A stretch of DNA of 64,000 nucleotides, from NCBI GenBank assembly GCA_903885795.1, contig CAISJV010000029.1, forward strand, positions 84,027-148,026, written 5' to 3'. The stretch comes from an uncultured delta proteobacterium (lineage in GTDB: Bacteria > Desulfobacterota > Syntrophia > Syntrophales > UBA8958). The notes beneath the pieces are model-generated. The model worked only from the letters and a program-made list of their open reading frames with translations. It made no database searches and had not been told where the DNA came from. A program made the translations under genes and the position numbers. Shown here in pieces: positions 6,438 to 12,781 of the stretch (positions within the stretch are counted from its first letter, which is position 1; the number at the start of each line of letters is the position of its first letter).

Positions 6438-6565
6438 AGGTAATGGTCCAGTCCTTTGTAGGACGTAAAAAAGCCGCTTCTGTCCCGTTGTCAAGCGATG
6501 GGGCAGCCAAGCGGCTATGTTCGTGACCTACTGAAAATACTAACTGTCTAAGTAATACTTCCAGT
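6438..6565 (-). repeat. Duplicated structured leader, copy 1 (upstream of ssb)
   Basis: Closely similar to 24427-24550 in the same orientation. Read on the minus strand it holds GTAGG, a hairpin AGCC-GCTT-GGCT, a second stem CGCTT/AAGCG around the conserved loop ACAACGGGACAG (plus-strand 6480-6491), TTTTTT, and CCTAC, which could close the whole with GTAGG. The second stem differs between copies but still pairs. It could be a transcription attenuator, an antiterminated leader or a single-strand promoter. The rest of 6407-6681 shows no gene. Confidence 0.75.
6552..6563 (-). promoter_or_regulatory. Element-wide 12-bp motif upstream of the ssb operon
   Basis: GTAATACTTCCA on the plus strand is TGGAAGTATTAC on the minus strand, 11 of 12 matches to the motif found at the heads of other element operons. 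It is part of a larger palindrome-like AAGTAATACTT and starts the duplicated leader. Probable regulator-binding or promoter element. Confidence 0.5.
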
Positions 6566-6681
6566 AGGTGCGATTAAATACAAAAGAATGAAGAAAAAGA
6601 CGGGAATATTTTGTCGCTGAGAAATTTAAGAGGAAACCCTGACACCAAAATAAGCCCTCGAACTTCACTCGGAGCAGAAAG

Positions 6682-7407
6682 TCATTTCCACTCGTTCTCC
6701 TGACTTATGATGTTTGAGGTTTTTCTTGATCCCAGGAAAATTCCTGCGGCAGGTATGGTTACTAAGAGGGTTGTCGTGAAAAGCACAAAGTAGGCCGAGA
6801 TCAGAAACACCGGTCTGAACTCCAGTAACCACCGATACAGCGCGTTCAAGCTGTCATGTTTTACTAACCATGATATCTTTTGCAACCAGTTGGCAAGAAA
6901 TTGAGGTTCGAGCAAAACATAGTAAATGAAGTGAAAGGCCAAAAAAGCGAGAATCGCTTTGATGATCGCGCCCGCTGCCACCCCAAAGAGAAGGTTTTTG
7001 ATTGCTGTCTTCGTAATTTCCCCTATGAAGTATTTCCCCAAAGAGGCGAACATACAAGCATACCCGACAGTGAAGCCAATCGCGAGCATAAAGGCGAAGA
7101 ACTTGTCGTACCCGTTCGGATCATAAGAACCAAATATGGGCAGGTATTTCTCGACGACCCCAATGGCTATTGGTGTCAGGAAGGCTGAAATAAGACCGCT
7201 TATGAAAGCTCCTTTGAAACCCACCTCGAAGAAGGCCAACTTGCCTGCGAGTGTGAGAAAGTCAACGGAGATGGTGCCACTGGACCTTTCAACCAAGTAA
7301 TACTGCTGTATCTCGGAATATGCATCCAGAAATCCCTTTGGCCTGCCCGGCGTTGGCTGAGAGCCAAGAAATACATCTCCTTTTTGAGAATCCTTGTTTA
7401 ATGACAT
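6682..7407 (-). CDS. Polytopic inner-membrane protein
   Basis: 241 residues, ATG 7407 behind TTAGGAGGTTAGATCG. The N-terminal ~65 residues are polar and probably cytoplasmic. About four or five transmembrane helices follow, near residues 66-95, 108-130, 135-165 and 198-225. There are no catalytic motifs. It lies next to a second small membrane protein and the relaxase-like gene, and the element's coupling ATPase lacks its own membrane anchor. A role as membrane partner of the DNA-transfer machinery is possible, but that is inference. Family not recognised. Confidence 0.65.
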   Translation of the reverse strand: MSLNKDSQKGDVFLGSQPTPGRPKGFLDAYSEIQQYYLVERSSGTISVDFLTLAGKLAFFEVGFKGAFISGLISAFLTPIAIGVVEKYLPIFGSYDPNGYDKFFAFMLAIGFTVGYACMFASLGKYFIGEITKTAIKNLLFGVAAGAIIKAILAFLAFHFIYYVLLEPQFLANWLQKISWLVKHDSLNALYRWLLEFRPVFLISAYFVLFTTTLLVTIPAAGIFLGSRKTSNIISQENEWK

Positions 7408-7419
7408 CGATCTAACCTC

Positions 7420-7695
7420 CTAATTTGCCCACCAGAACATCGCAGCAACCACTCCACCCATATAGGTGATGACAATCGCCATGACAAAGAGTAAAATTCC
7501 CAATGCGACCAGCCGCCTGTAAACCCCAAACCAAAAGGCACCGATAAGAAACGCCGTCGCGAAAATCCTTGCCCATATACCGCTCAGAAAGTTGTTATAC
7601 ATCCTTGCCCAAATACTCGCATAGTCTGCCGCTGAGAAATGCGTGAGCGGGTTTAGCGCGTCCAACACTCCTGTTATTGCAATAAATTCGATCAT
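7420..7695 (-). CDS. Small membrane protein with two transmembrane helices
   Basis: 91 residues. Two or three hydrophobic helices occur (about 43-60, 65-90) around a basic loop YRRL, after an N-terminal segment with DALNPLTHFSAADYASIWARM. It is co-directional with and 12 nt upstream of the 241-aa membrane protein, and 3 nt downstream of the relaxase-like gene, so all three are probably translated from one message. The size recalls a conjugation accessory membrane protein but no family is identified. Confidence 0.6.
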   Translation of the reverse strand: MIEFIAITGVLDALNPLTHFSAADYASIWARMYNNFLSGIWARIFATAFLIGAFWFGVYRRLVALGILLFVMAIVITYMGGVVAAMFWWAN

Positions 7696-7698
7696 ACT

Positions 7699-9102
7699 TT
7701 AACCTTTCCCCTCCGTTTCTGCTGGTTTCATACTCTTAATGGAAAAAAGAGCCCCGTCCTTGTTCTTTTCCAGGTCGCCAGGCATCCCAAATGCCTCTGC
7801 CTTCAACGGAACAAGTTGATGCTTTTTCGGAACGCCTTGCGTCGTTGATATTCTGTAGCTCTTGAAGCAGTGCCCCTGATTGGCAAGCTCATCACTCACC
7901 GCTCCGATCTCTCTCAGACTTTTAACGATGTTCTTGACTGCATAAAGTACGTCCGTGTTCCTGATAACAGTTAGGTCTATTACATTTTCCGATTCAGCAT
8001 ACTCTTTGGCGGTTTCTTGGAGGAACGTTGTATCGAAGTAAACGATTCCCCCATAAGAGAATGCTTTCAAGAGTTTTCCCACCTGTGCAGTGTTTATCTT
8101 TGGTCTGAGGCGTGCAAGAAACTCCGTCGGGTCGAACCATTCTTTCCACTCTTTCGCTTGCTTGCCAGTGACCTTGGCTATTTCTAATACCCTCGCTTTG
8201 CCGTCTGCATACCGCAACTCTGCCCCGAACTGGTCTTGTTGACTGCCCTGTTCATCGTATTTGATGTGATGTTCCCTAATCGCTTTCAGTACCTTGTCCA
8301 CCCACGGAAGATTACGACCACCAAAAATTGAGGAAACCTTTTCCACGCTTATAATGGGGTGATCGTACTTGGAGTAGGTGTCGCCTATTCTCAGCGATGC
8401 GAGCTTACCCAGGTCATGGCCCAGGGCAGCCACAATCATCGCTGGTATGAGTGCTTCAGGATCCATCCATTCTCTTTTGATTCTCTCGATTCCCAAAATA
8501 GCCACATTGAAGCTGTGCGACCGGAGCGTCACTTGTCTTAGAGAGTCCGCCATGGTGGACATGTCATTATCCGCGTTGTCCCTGCCCATTTGAACAATTG
8601 AGGCGCAGCCGCCCTGGTCATCGAGAATCTTGATGATCTGGTATATGCCGTCGAGCGCGTTTGTATTCTCGCATAATTTCTCGTAGGGTTTTACCACGAT
8701 GCGTATGAACTCTGAGGCTTCATTGCTCCAACCGCTGGTCCTGTCCACGGGAGGAGGAGGGGGAGAGCCAGATGTACCGCTCTCCAGCAGTTCTGGGTTG
8801 TCCGACCATCCGGTAAGGACGTCCGGCAGCGACAACGACTCGGAAGGCGATGCACCCGGCGAGACGTCCATGTGTCCCCCCGCTTCCATCGGAATGGAAG
8901 GTGTTTGGCACTTTTGGTAGCTTCTGTTGCATTTCAACCAGATCTGGCTCATCTCCTCAAGCGACACCACAATGTTCTCTTTGCTGCTGTCAGGTGCGCT
9001 GTCCAAATTCACCCAGAAGCCCTTTATTCTCTCTGTGATGCCTAAAGGCTTCCACAACGGCTTCTCGTTATTCCACCAATTATTGATCGCTTTTAGTGGC
9101 AT
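7699..9102 (-). CDS. HD-domain protein, likely MobH-type relaxase (TraI_2-like)
   Basis: 467 residues, ATG 9102 behind AAGGAGATC. An HD hydrolase core covers about residues 185-290: a first His in RSHSFNVAI, AALGHDLGKLAS with the HD pair at about 229, and EHHIKYDE. The C-terminal third (AVKNIVKSLREIGAVSDE, then CFKSYRI, then LVPLKAEAFG) resembles the TraI_2 C-terminal domain of MobH relaxases such as SXT TraI. It is shorter than those (about 700 aa), so part of the family's length is missing. A MobH relaxase would nick oriT and lead the strand into the channel. The alternative is another HD phosphohydrolase. Downstream of the NusG-like gene in one operon. Confidence 0.7.
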   Translation of the reverse strand: MPLKAINNWWNNEKPLWKPLGITERIKGFWVNLDSAPDSSKENIVVSLEEMSQIWLKCNRSYQKCQTPSIPMEAGGHMDVSPGASPSESLSLPDVLTGWSDNPELLESGTSGSPPPPPVDRTSGWSNEASEFIRIVVKPYEKLCENTNALDGIYQIIKILDDQGGCASIVQMGRDNADNDMSTMADSLRQVTLRSHSFNVAILGIERIKREWMDPEALIPAMIVAALGHDLGKLASLRIGDTYSKYDHPIISVEKVSSIFGGRNLPWVDKVLKAIREHHIKYDEQGSQQDQFGAELRYADGKARVLEIAKVTGKQAKEWKEWFDPTEFLARLRPKINTAQVGKLLKAFSYGGIVYFDTTFLQETAKEYAESENVIDLTVIRNTDVLYAVKNIVKSLREIGAVSDELANQGHCFKSYRISTTQGVPKKHQLVPLKAEAFGMPGDLEKNKDGALFSIKSMKPAETEGKG

Positions 9103-9601
9103 GATCTCCTTCGACGGCAGCGTTTATGATGCGATGCAGCTTACTGATCACAACTTCCTGGTGCCGGGGGGACAGGTCGTAGATATTATCCTTGCCGAGC
9201 ACCCGCTTTCCATTCTTTCCTGTAAAAGTTGTCAACTCGCGAAGCAATTCCTGCTGAGATTTACACTTGTCTATCGATGCCTTGCTTAGCAGGCACAGCA
9301 GCTTCTTATCCTGCTCGCTGTTGACCGTGAATGGCACGGTGTCGCTGTTCATTAGGGAAAACAGATTCATCACGATGAATTCGGTGCAGGGCAGGTGAAT
9401 CAAAAGGTGTATGCCTTTGCGGAGTCCCACGGACTTGACTACGCCCGTCGTATTCATGCCGCCAATCGTGAAATGCTCGGTCTTGTCTTGGATGGATGCG
9501 TATAGTTCCGATAGGGCGCTGTCCTTTTCGGTGCAGAGCAATTGCACGGATATACTGTCCTTCAATACGGTATAATTTACTATTTTTACTTCAATCTTCA
9601 T
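9080..9601 (-). CDS. Hypothetical protein between NusG-like and relaxase-like genes
   Basis: 173 residues. The N-terminal half is strand-rich (MKIEVKIVNYTVLKDSISVQLL, with a repeat of VNSEQDKKLL later). The C-terminal half is helical with a charged tail. Its start overlaps the NusG-like gene by about 11 nt, and its end overlaps the relaxase-like gene by 23 nt, so the three are translationally linked. It has no recognised family, and a relaxosome accessory role is only suggested by position. Confidence 0.6.
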   Translation of the reverse strand: MKIEVKIVNYTVLKDSISVQLLCTEKDSALSELYASIQDKTEHFTIGGMNTTGVVKSVGLRKGIHLLIHLPCTEFIVMNLFSLMNSDTVPFTVNSEQDKKLLCLLSKASIDKCKSQQELLRELTTFTGKNGKRVLGKDNIYDLSPRHQEVVISKLHRIINAAVEGDHATKSDQ

Positions 9602-10058
9602 GGCTTAACCCTTTAACGTCATCAACTGGCACGCGGACGTTAATCATTTTCCCGTAGATGCCGAGATCAACTGAAACGACGTTACCCTCTATTTTCCGCA
9701 CAATGCCGCAAAGGCCGATATATTCACCTCGCACCATCTGAACTATCCTTCCATTCTTTGTGCTTGTCCGTTTCACAAGTCCGGTCATCATCCCTTTGAC
9801 CTGTTCCGAAGTAGCTTCCGTCAAACCCTGAACATGTGGCAAATTCCGTATTTCCCGGAGTCGTAAGGGTGGGATTGCCTCGCAAACAAGAAAACCGCTA
9901 AAAGGTGAAATACTACTGTCAATACTCTGTATCTGTTTCTGATATTCAGCTAAGTCCGTTTCAAGTAAATCGAACAGTGGCGGTATAGGGCAGCGTTTCG
10001 CAATTTCAGCCTTGACCACCTTCTCCTTGCCGCTTGTAACCGAGATTATATAGGGCAT
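9591..10058 (-). CDS. NusG/RfaH-like transcription elongation factor paralogue
   Basis: 155 residues. The N-terminal part begins MPYIISVTSGKEKVVKAEI, with SGFLVCEA and IRNLPHVQGL resembling the NGN domain that binds RNA polymerase. The C-terminal 50 residues are a KOW domain (VRGEYIGLCGIVRKIEG at about 108-124, then VSVDLGIYGK). This is a divergent paralogue and not housekeeping NusG. RfaH and ActX/TaA-type paralogues relieve polarity in long transfer operons, so the same job is likely here. It is divergent from the 10157 gene across an inverted repeat that could be its operator. Confidence 0.75.
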   Translation of the reverse strand: MPYIISVTSGKEKVVKAEIAKRCPIPPLFDLLETDLAEYQKQIQSIDSSISPFSGFLVCEAIPPLRLREIRNLPHVQGLTEATSEQVKGMMTGLVKRTSTKNGRIVQMVRGEYIGLCGIVRKIEGNVVSVDLGIYGKMINVRVPVDDVKGLSHED

Positions 10059-10094
10059 GTTCAGTATTTCTCCCCTTGAGTATCTTTACCCTTA

Positions 10095-10129
10095 TATTAC
10101 TTCCCGGACACATGGCCTGGAAGTAATAC
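10095..10129. promoter_or_regulatory. Perfect 10-bp inverted repeat in divergent promoter region
   Basis: TATTACTTCC (10095-10104) and GGAAGTAATA (10119-10128) are perfect inverted arms around a 14-nt spacer. The right arm extends to TGGAAGTAATAC, identical to the motifs at 18387 and 32739. The site lies between the NusG-like gene (minus) and the 10157 gene (plus), so one dimeric regulator could control both. AAAAAGGAGGAGGG follows as the Shine-Dalgarno of the plus-strand gene. Confidence 0.7.
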
Positions 10130-10156
10130 CTCAGCAAAGAAAAAGGAGGAGGGCGT

Positions 10157-10375
10157 ATGGACGTAATGAATTTGTCTGATTTTCAAGAAATGATCGATCA
10201 TGAGAAGGAACGAATAAACGAAAAAAGAAATATGTTACTTCAGCGCATGGGGAAAAGCAGGGCAGCTAAAGGACTAATGGCTATGACTGTCAGTGTGGAT
10301 GACGTGCAGGCCATTAACAATAATATTCAAAATCATAAAGTGAATATCCAAGAGAGGGGTAAAGTCAATGCTTGA
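10157..10375 (+). CDS. Small hypothetical protein, 72 aa
   Basis: Start ATG 10157 behind AAAAAGGAGGAGGGCGT, a very strong site. The peptide is mostly one charged helix (MIDHEKERINEKRNMLLQRM), probably coiled coil, followed by a second helix. No family recognised. It overlaps the following gene by 8 nt and is divergent from the NusG-like gene across the inverted repeat. Confidence 0.6.
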   Translation: MDVMNLSDFQEMIDHEKERINEKRNMLLQRMGKSRAAKGLMAMTVSVDDVQAINNNIQNHKVNIQERGKVNA

Positions 10376-10877
10376 TGGACAATTGGTTAATTCAGTCATT
10401 TCTCACACAAACAGGAAATACCTTCTGACCGGCTTGCTAAACGGCACGAATCGGTGGTTCTACGATGTCATGTCCCAGTTGCAGCCTCATATGGGAGCGG
10501 AAGCCACCAGAGAGATGCTTTGCGAAGCCCTGGAGAATTATCTTGAGACGCTTCACCGGGTTTACAGGAGAGCAGGGCTGACATTGCAGACATATTCCGT
10601 ATTCTACTACGAAAACGACGATACTATTGAATTCGCCATGGTTTATCTGCTGAAAACACTGAGAACGCTATGCGGCAATTTCTTTCAAGCAGCGATCCTC
10701 GCCCTGTGGGTGGAGCTTGAACGTAGGGAGGATGAGTACGGCGTGTTTGTGCGAGTATGTACCGGGAAGGGTGACGATGGTACAAAGACAGAGGCCAGCC
10801 CGTTCCTCCTGTATAACTTTGTTTGTTCCACGTTTGCTGCCGCTCAGGAAGCTGAACAGTTCCAAGCCGCCGCGTAG
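10368..10877 (+). CDS. Hypothetical protein, 169 aa
   Basis: Starts at ATG 10368 inside the end of the preceding gene, with AGAGAGGGG upstream. It is all-helical in appearance: TNRWFYDVMSQLQ, then MLCEALENYLETLHRVYRRAG, then AMVYLLKTLRTLCGNFFQAAILAL. The moderately hydrophobic helix at about 115-130 may be buried rather than membrane-spanning. No motif or family recognised. Part of the plus-strand trio 10157-11381. Confidence 0.6.
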   Translation: MLDGQLVNSVISHTNRKYLLTGLLNGTNRWFYDVMSQLQPHMGAEATREMLCEALENYLETLHRVYRRAGLTLQTYSVFYYENDDTIEFAMVYLLKTLRTLCGNFFQAAILALWVELERREDEYGVFVRVCTGKGDDGTKTEASPFLLYNFVCSTFAAAQEAEQFQAAA

Positions 10878-10892
10878 TGAACTATTGATTGG

Positions 10893-11381
10893 ATGAAATG
10901 GATCAGCCATCAAATCTGCACCTTCGCAGGCACATACGCCATATCCGGCAATCTGCCCCTGAGTTTTGCCGTATCCGCATTCTCCCATTTGCCGGACGTC
11001 ATCGAGTACGGACCGGGAAAGTATATCTTCCGAAAGCATCGGGGGGTATCGCACAACCCCATATTCTGGTTTGTTATCCTGGCTCTGTCCGTTCCTTTCT
11101 CTTATCTCCCAGTGATTCAATGGGCGGAGGTTTTTCTAGGTCGGTGGGATGTATTTTCAAAGTGGAACTTTTCAGTGATGTGCGTACTCATTCCTGCTAC
11201 CGGAGCGTTATTTCATCTTGTCGAGGACGCGATGTCGAAATCGGGGATTCCAGTCTGGAAGGGAAAGATGATTGTTGGCCGTCTGTATAAAACCGGAACG
11301 GTAAGCGAATTTATTGTTGTCCTGGTGATAGTGCTTCTCTGCATGTTTCCGGTTCTGGTTTCTCACTATTTGTTTTCCTGA
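10893..11381 (+). CDS. YdjM/DUF457-type membrane-bound metal-dependent hydrolase
   Basis: 162 residues with about four hydrophobic segments. The family pattern is clear: an N-terminal Gly/Ala-rich helix, FSHLPDVIEYG (about 30-40), HRGVSHNPIFWF (49-60), and HLVEDAMSKSGIPVW near residue 108. These supply the conserved His and Asp residues of YdjM-like hydrolases. Substrates are unknown, although members are common on mobile elements and in SOS regulons. Start ATG 10893 has only a weak GGAT site, so it may be coupled to the preceding gene 15 nt upstream. Confidence 0.75.
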   Translation: MKWISHQICTFAGTYAISGNLPLSFAVSAFSHLPDVIEYGPGKYIFRKHRGVSHNPIFWFVILALSVPFSYLPVIQWAEVFLGRWDVFSKWNFSVMCVLIPATGALFHLVEDAMSKSGIPVWKGKMIVGRLYKTGTVSEFIVVLVIVLLCMFPVLVSHYLFS

Positions 11382-11458
11382 GCCGCTACATGCAGCGAAT
11401 TTACCAAAATAATTACGAGTCAAAGAGGCATATCAAAAAAGAAACCGGAGGACTCAGA

Positions 11459-11656
11459 ATGCGAGAATTGGTTAGATCATTAGTGCGACTCTGCTAGGAT
11501 AAACAGGAAAGCGATGTGGCGACAGAGGCGGCAGCGAAGATCAGAGAAAAAATCAGGGGCTATGTCCGAGGAATACCGGAATGGCATCCAAATCACCCTT
11601 CAGTAGTTTCACCGGCACGCCAAGTAACAGATAAGCGTAAAATATTAGTATGCTGA
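11459..11656 (+). pseudogene. Small gene interrupted by an in-frame amber codon
   Basis: ATG 11459 follows CCGGAGGACTCAGA. After 12 codons (MRELVRSLVRLC) comes TAG, and the same frame then continues for 52 codons with good composition (ATEAAAKIREKIRGYVRG, EWHPNHPS) to a TGA at 11654. The likely reading is a small helical protein broken by a point mutation. Readthrough is an alternative without support. The remaining gap 11382-11788 contains nothing else I can assign. Confidence 0.35.
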
Positions 11657-11788
11657 CGAAAAAACTGATTATAGCCCTGAAGTGGCTCTAATATAAGTCT
11701 TGACAATAAAATAATATGCGTGTACGCCGTATTCAATAAGAATATCTTGCGGCTAAGAAGGTTAGAAACCCGGAAAGGAGGTGCGACA

Positions 11789-12328
11789 ATGGCGAGGAAT
11801 ATCGGAAAACAACGGTGGACTGCGGAACCAGAACTTTTGCGGCAGTTCCATGAAGGAAGATCGCACATTACGTGCCCCAAGTGTCATACCTCCCTCGGAG
11901 ATGCCTGGGAAGAAAAAGGGGAAAGATCATATCAATACGTTGTCGGTTTGAAGCACCAGTTTCAGGAAGGAAGGCGGCACATTGCTTGTCCCCGGTGTTC
12001 TTTCCTCCTCGGAGAGGTGTACTGGCTCCCCCCGACTTTGGGTGAAAGGATCCAGTATGTCTGCGAATATACCACAGCCGATATGAGCTTTAGGACCAGG
12101 TGGGTTGTGTCACTGATAATTGCGGTGGCGATAATGGGGGTTATGATGGGCTTTGTCCTTCATGATTCAAGAATGTCGCTGGTAGCGTATGTTTCTTCTG
12201 TAAAGCTCGCTTGGCTCTTATTGGCTGGGCTGATGATTTTCGCGTTTATTTGGCTCTTCCTCTCTCCCGGAAGCGGGCGTTATGCCGCTGACGATGACTG
12301 GTTGTACTGGTTTAACCACAGGCATTAA
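11789..12328 (+). CDS. Membrane protein with duplicated zinc-knuckle module
   Basis: 179 residues from ATG 11789 behind GGAAAGGAGGTGCGACA. Two similar modules occur: LLRQFHEGRSHITCPKCHTS (about 16-35) and LKHQFQEGRRHIACPRCSFL (about 54-73). Each has one CPxC knuckle, so two modules may share a zinc ion. Two transmembrane helices follow at about 110-132 and 141-163. The tail YAADDDWLYWFNHRH is acidic and aromatic. Possibly a membrane-anchored regulator; family not recognised. A terminator follows at once. Confidence 0.6.
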   Translation: MARNIGKQRWTAEPELLRQFHEGRSHITCPKCHTSLGDAWEEKGERSYQYVVGLKHQFQEGRRHIACPRCSFLLGEVYWLPPTLGERIQYVCEYTTADMSFRTRWVVSLIIAVAIMGVMMGFVLHDSRMSLVAYVSSVKLAWLLLAGLMIFAFIWLFLSPGSGRYAADDDWLYWFNHRH

Positions 12329-12362
12329 AGGCCGCCTCTTTCGGGAGAGCGGCCTCTTTGTT
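12328..12362. terminator. Bidirectional terminator between convergent genes
   Basis: GGCCGC pairs with GCGGCC around CTCTTTCGGGAGA, itself able to pair further. A-rich sequence lies on one side and TCTTTGTTT on the other. It separates the plus-strand gene ending at 12328 from the traG operon ending at 12362. Confidence 0.75.
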
Positions 12363-12706
12363 TAACCTGGTTTGCTTGCGGAGTCAGTTGCCGCTACTTC
12401 CAAGTATGCTACAAGCTTTCCAACAGCTACATCATCTATGTCGAGAATACCCACCAGGCCACCATACGTGTCGGCCTTTTCACTTACCGCAAAATAAAGC
12501 CTTCTGGTCCTCATTAAACAATCAATCGTGGTTACAGCGAGTGGCACAAGATGATTCTCCCCAACTTTCAAGAGGAAAGCATTGTCTGTCCTGACAAGCA
12601 GGAAAAGGGACGCATTTTCTGCGGCTGGTTCAGGGGCATGCTCAAATAGACACAGCAATCCGCTATCGAGAATTATCTGCTTATAAGGCAATATCCAATT
12701 GTCCAT
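12362..12706 (-). CDS. Hypothetical protein downstream of traG
   Basis: 114 residues, ATG 12706 with AGGAGG nine bases upstream. It alternates hydrophobic strands (SGLLCLFEH, then ASLFLLVRTDNAFLLKVG, then LVPLAVTTIDCLM) and ends with a helix and a polar tail. It has no signal peptide or membrane span of full length. No family recognised. As last gene of the trbI-traF-traH-traG transcript it may be an accessory such as an exclusion or immunity factor, which is speculation. Confidence 0.55.
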   Translation of the reverse strand: MDNWILPYKQIILDSGLLCLFEHAPEPAAENASLFLLVRTDNAFLLKVGENHLVPLAVTTIDCLMRTRRLYFAVSEKADTYGGLVGILDIDDVAVGKLVAYLEVAATDSASKPG

Positions 12707-12781
12707 TTCTCATTATCCTCCTTTGTTGCTTGGCATTTTATGCAGCTGTCCTAAAATATAGACAAACATTCTGGTGTTTCC

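Noticed and set aside
6438..6565. Reading the duplicated leader as a simple operon terminator only
   Set aside because: It has terminator features but lies upstream of the genes in their own direction, is duplicated with an invariant loop, and no gene ends just before it, so a regulatory leader is more likely.
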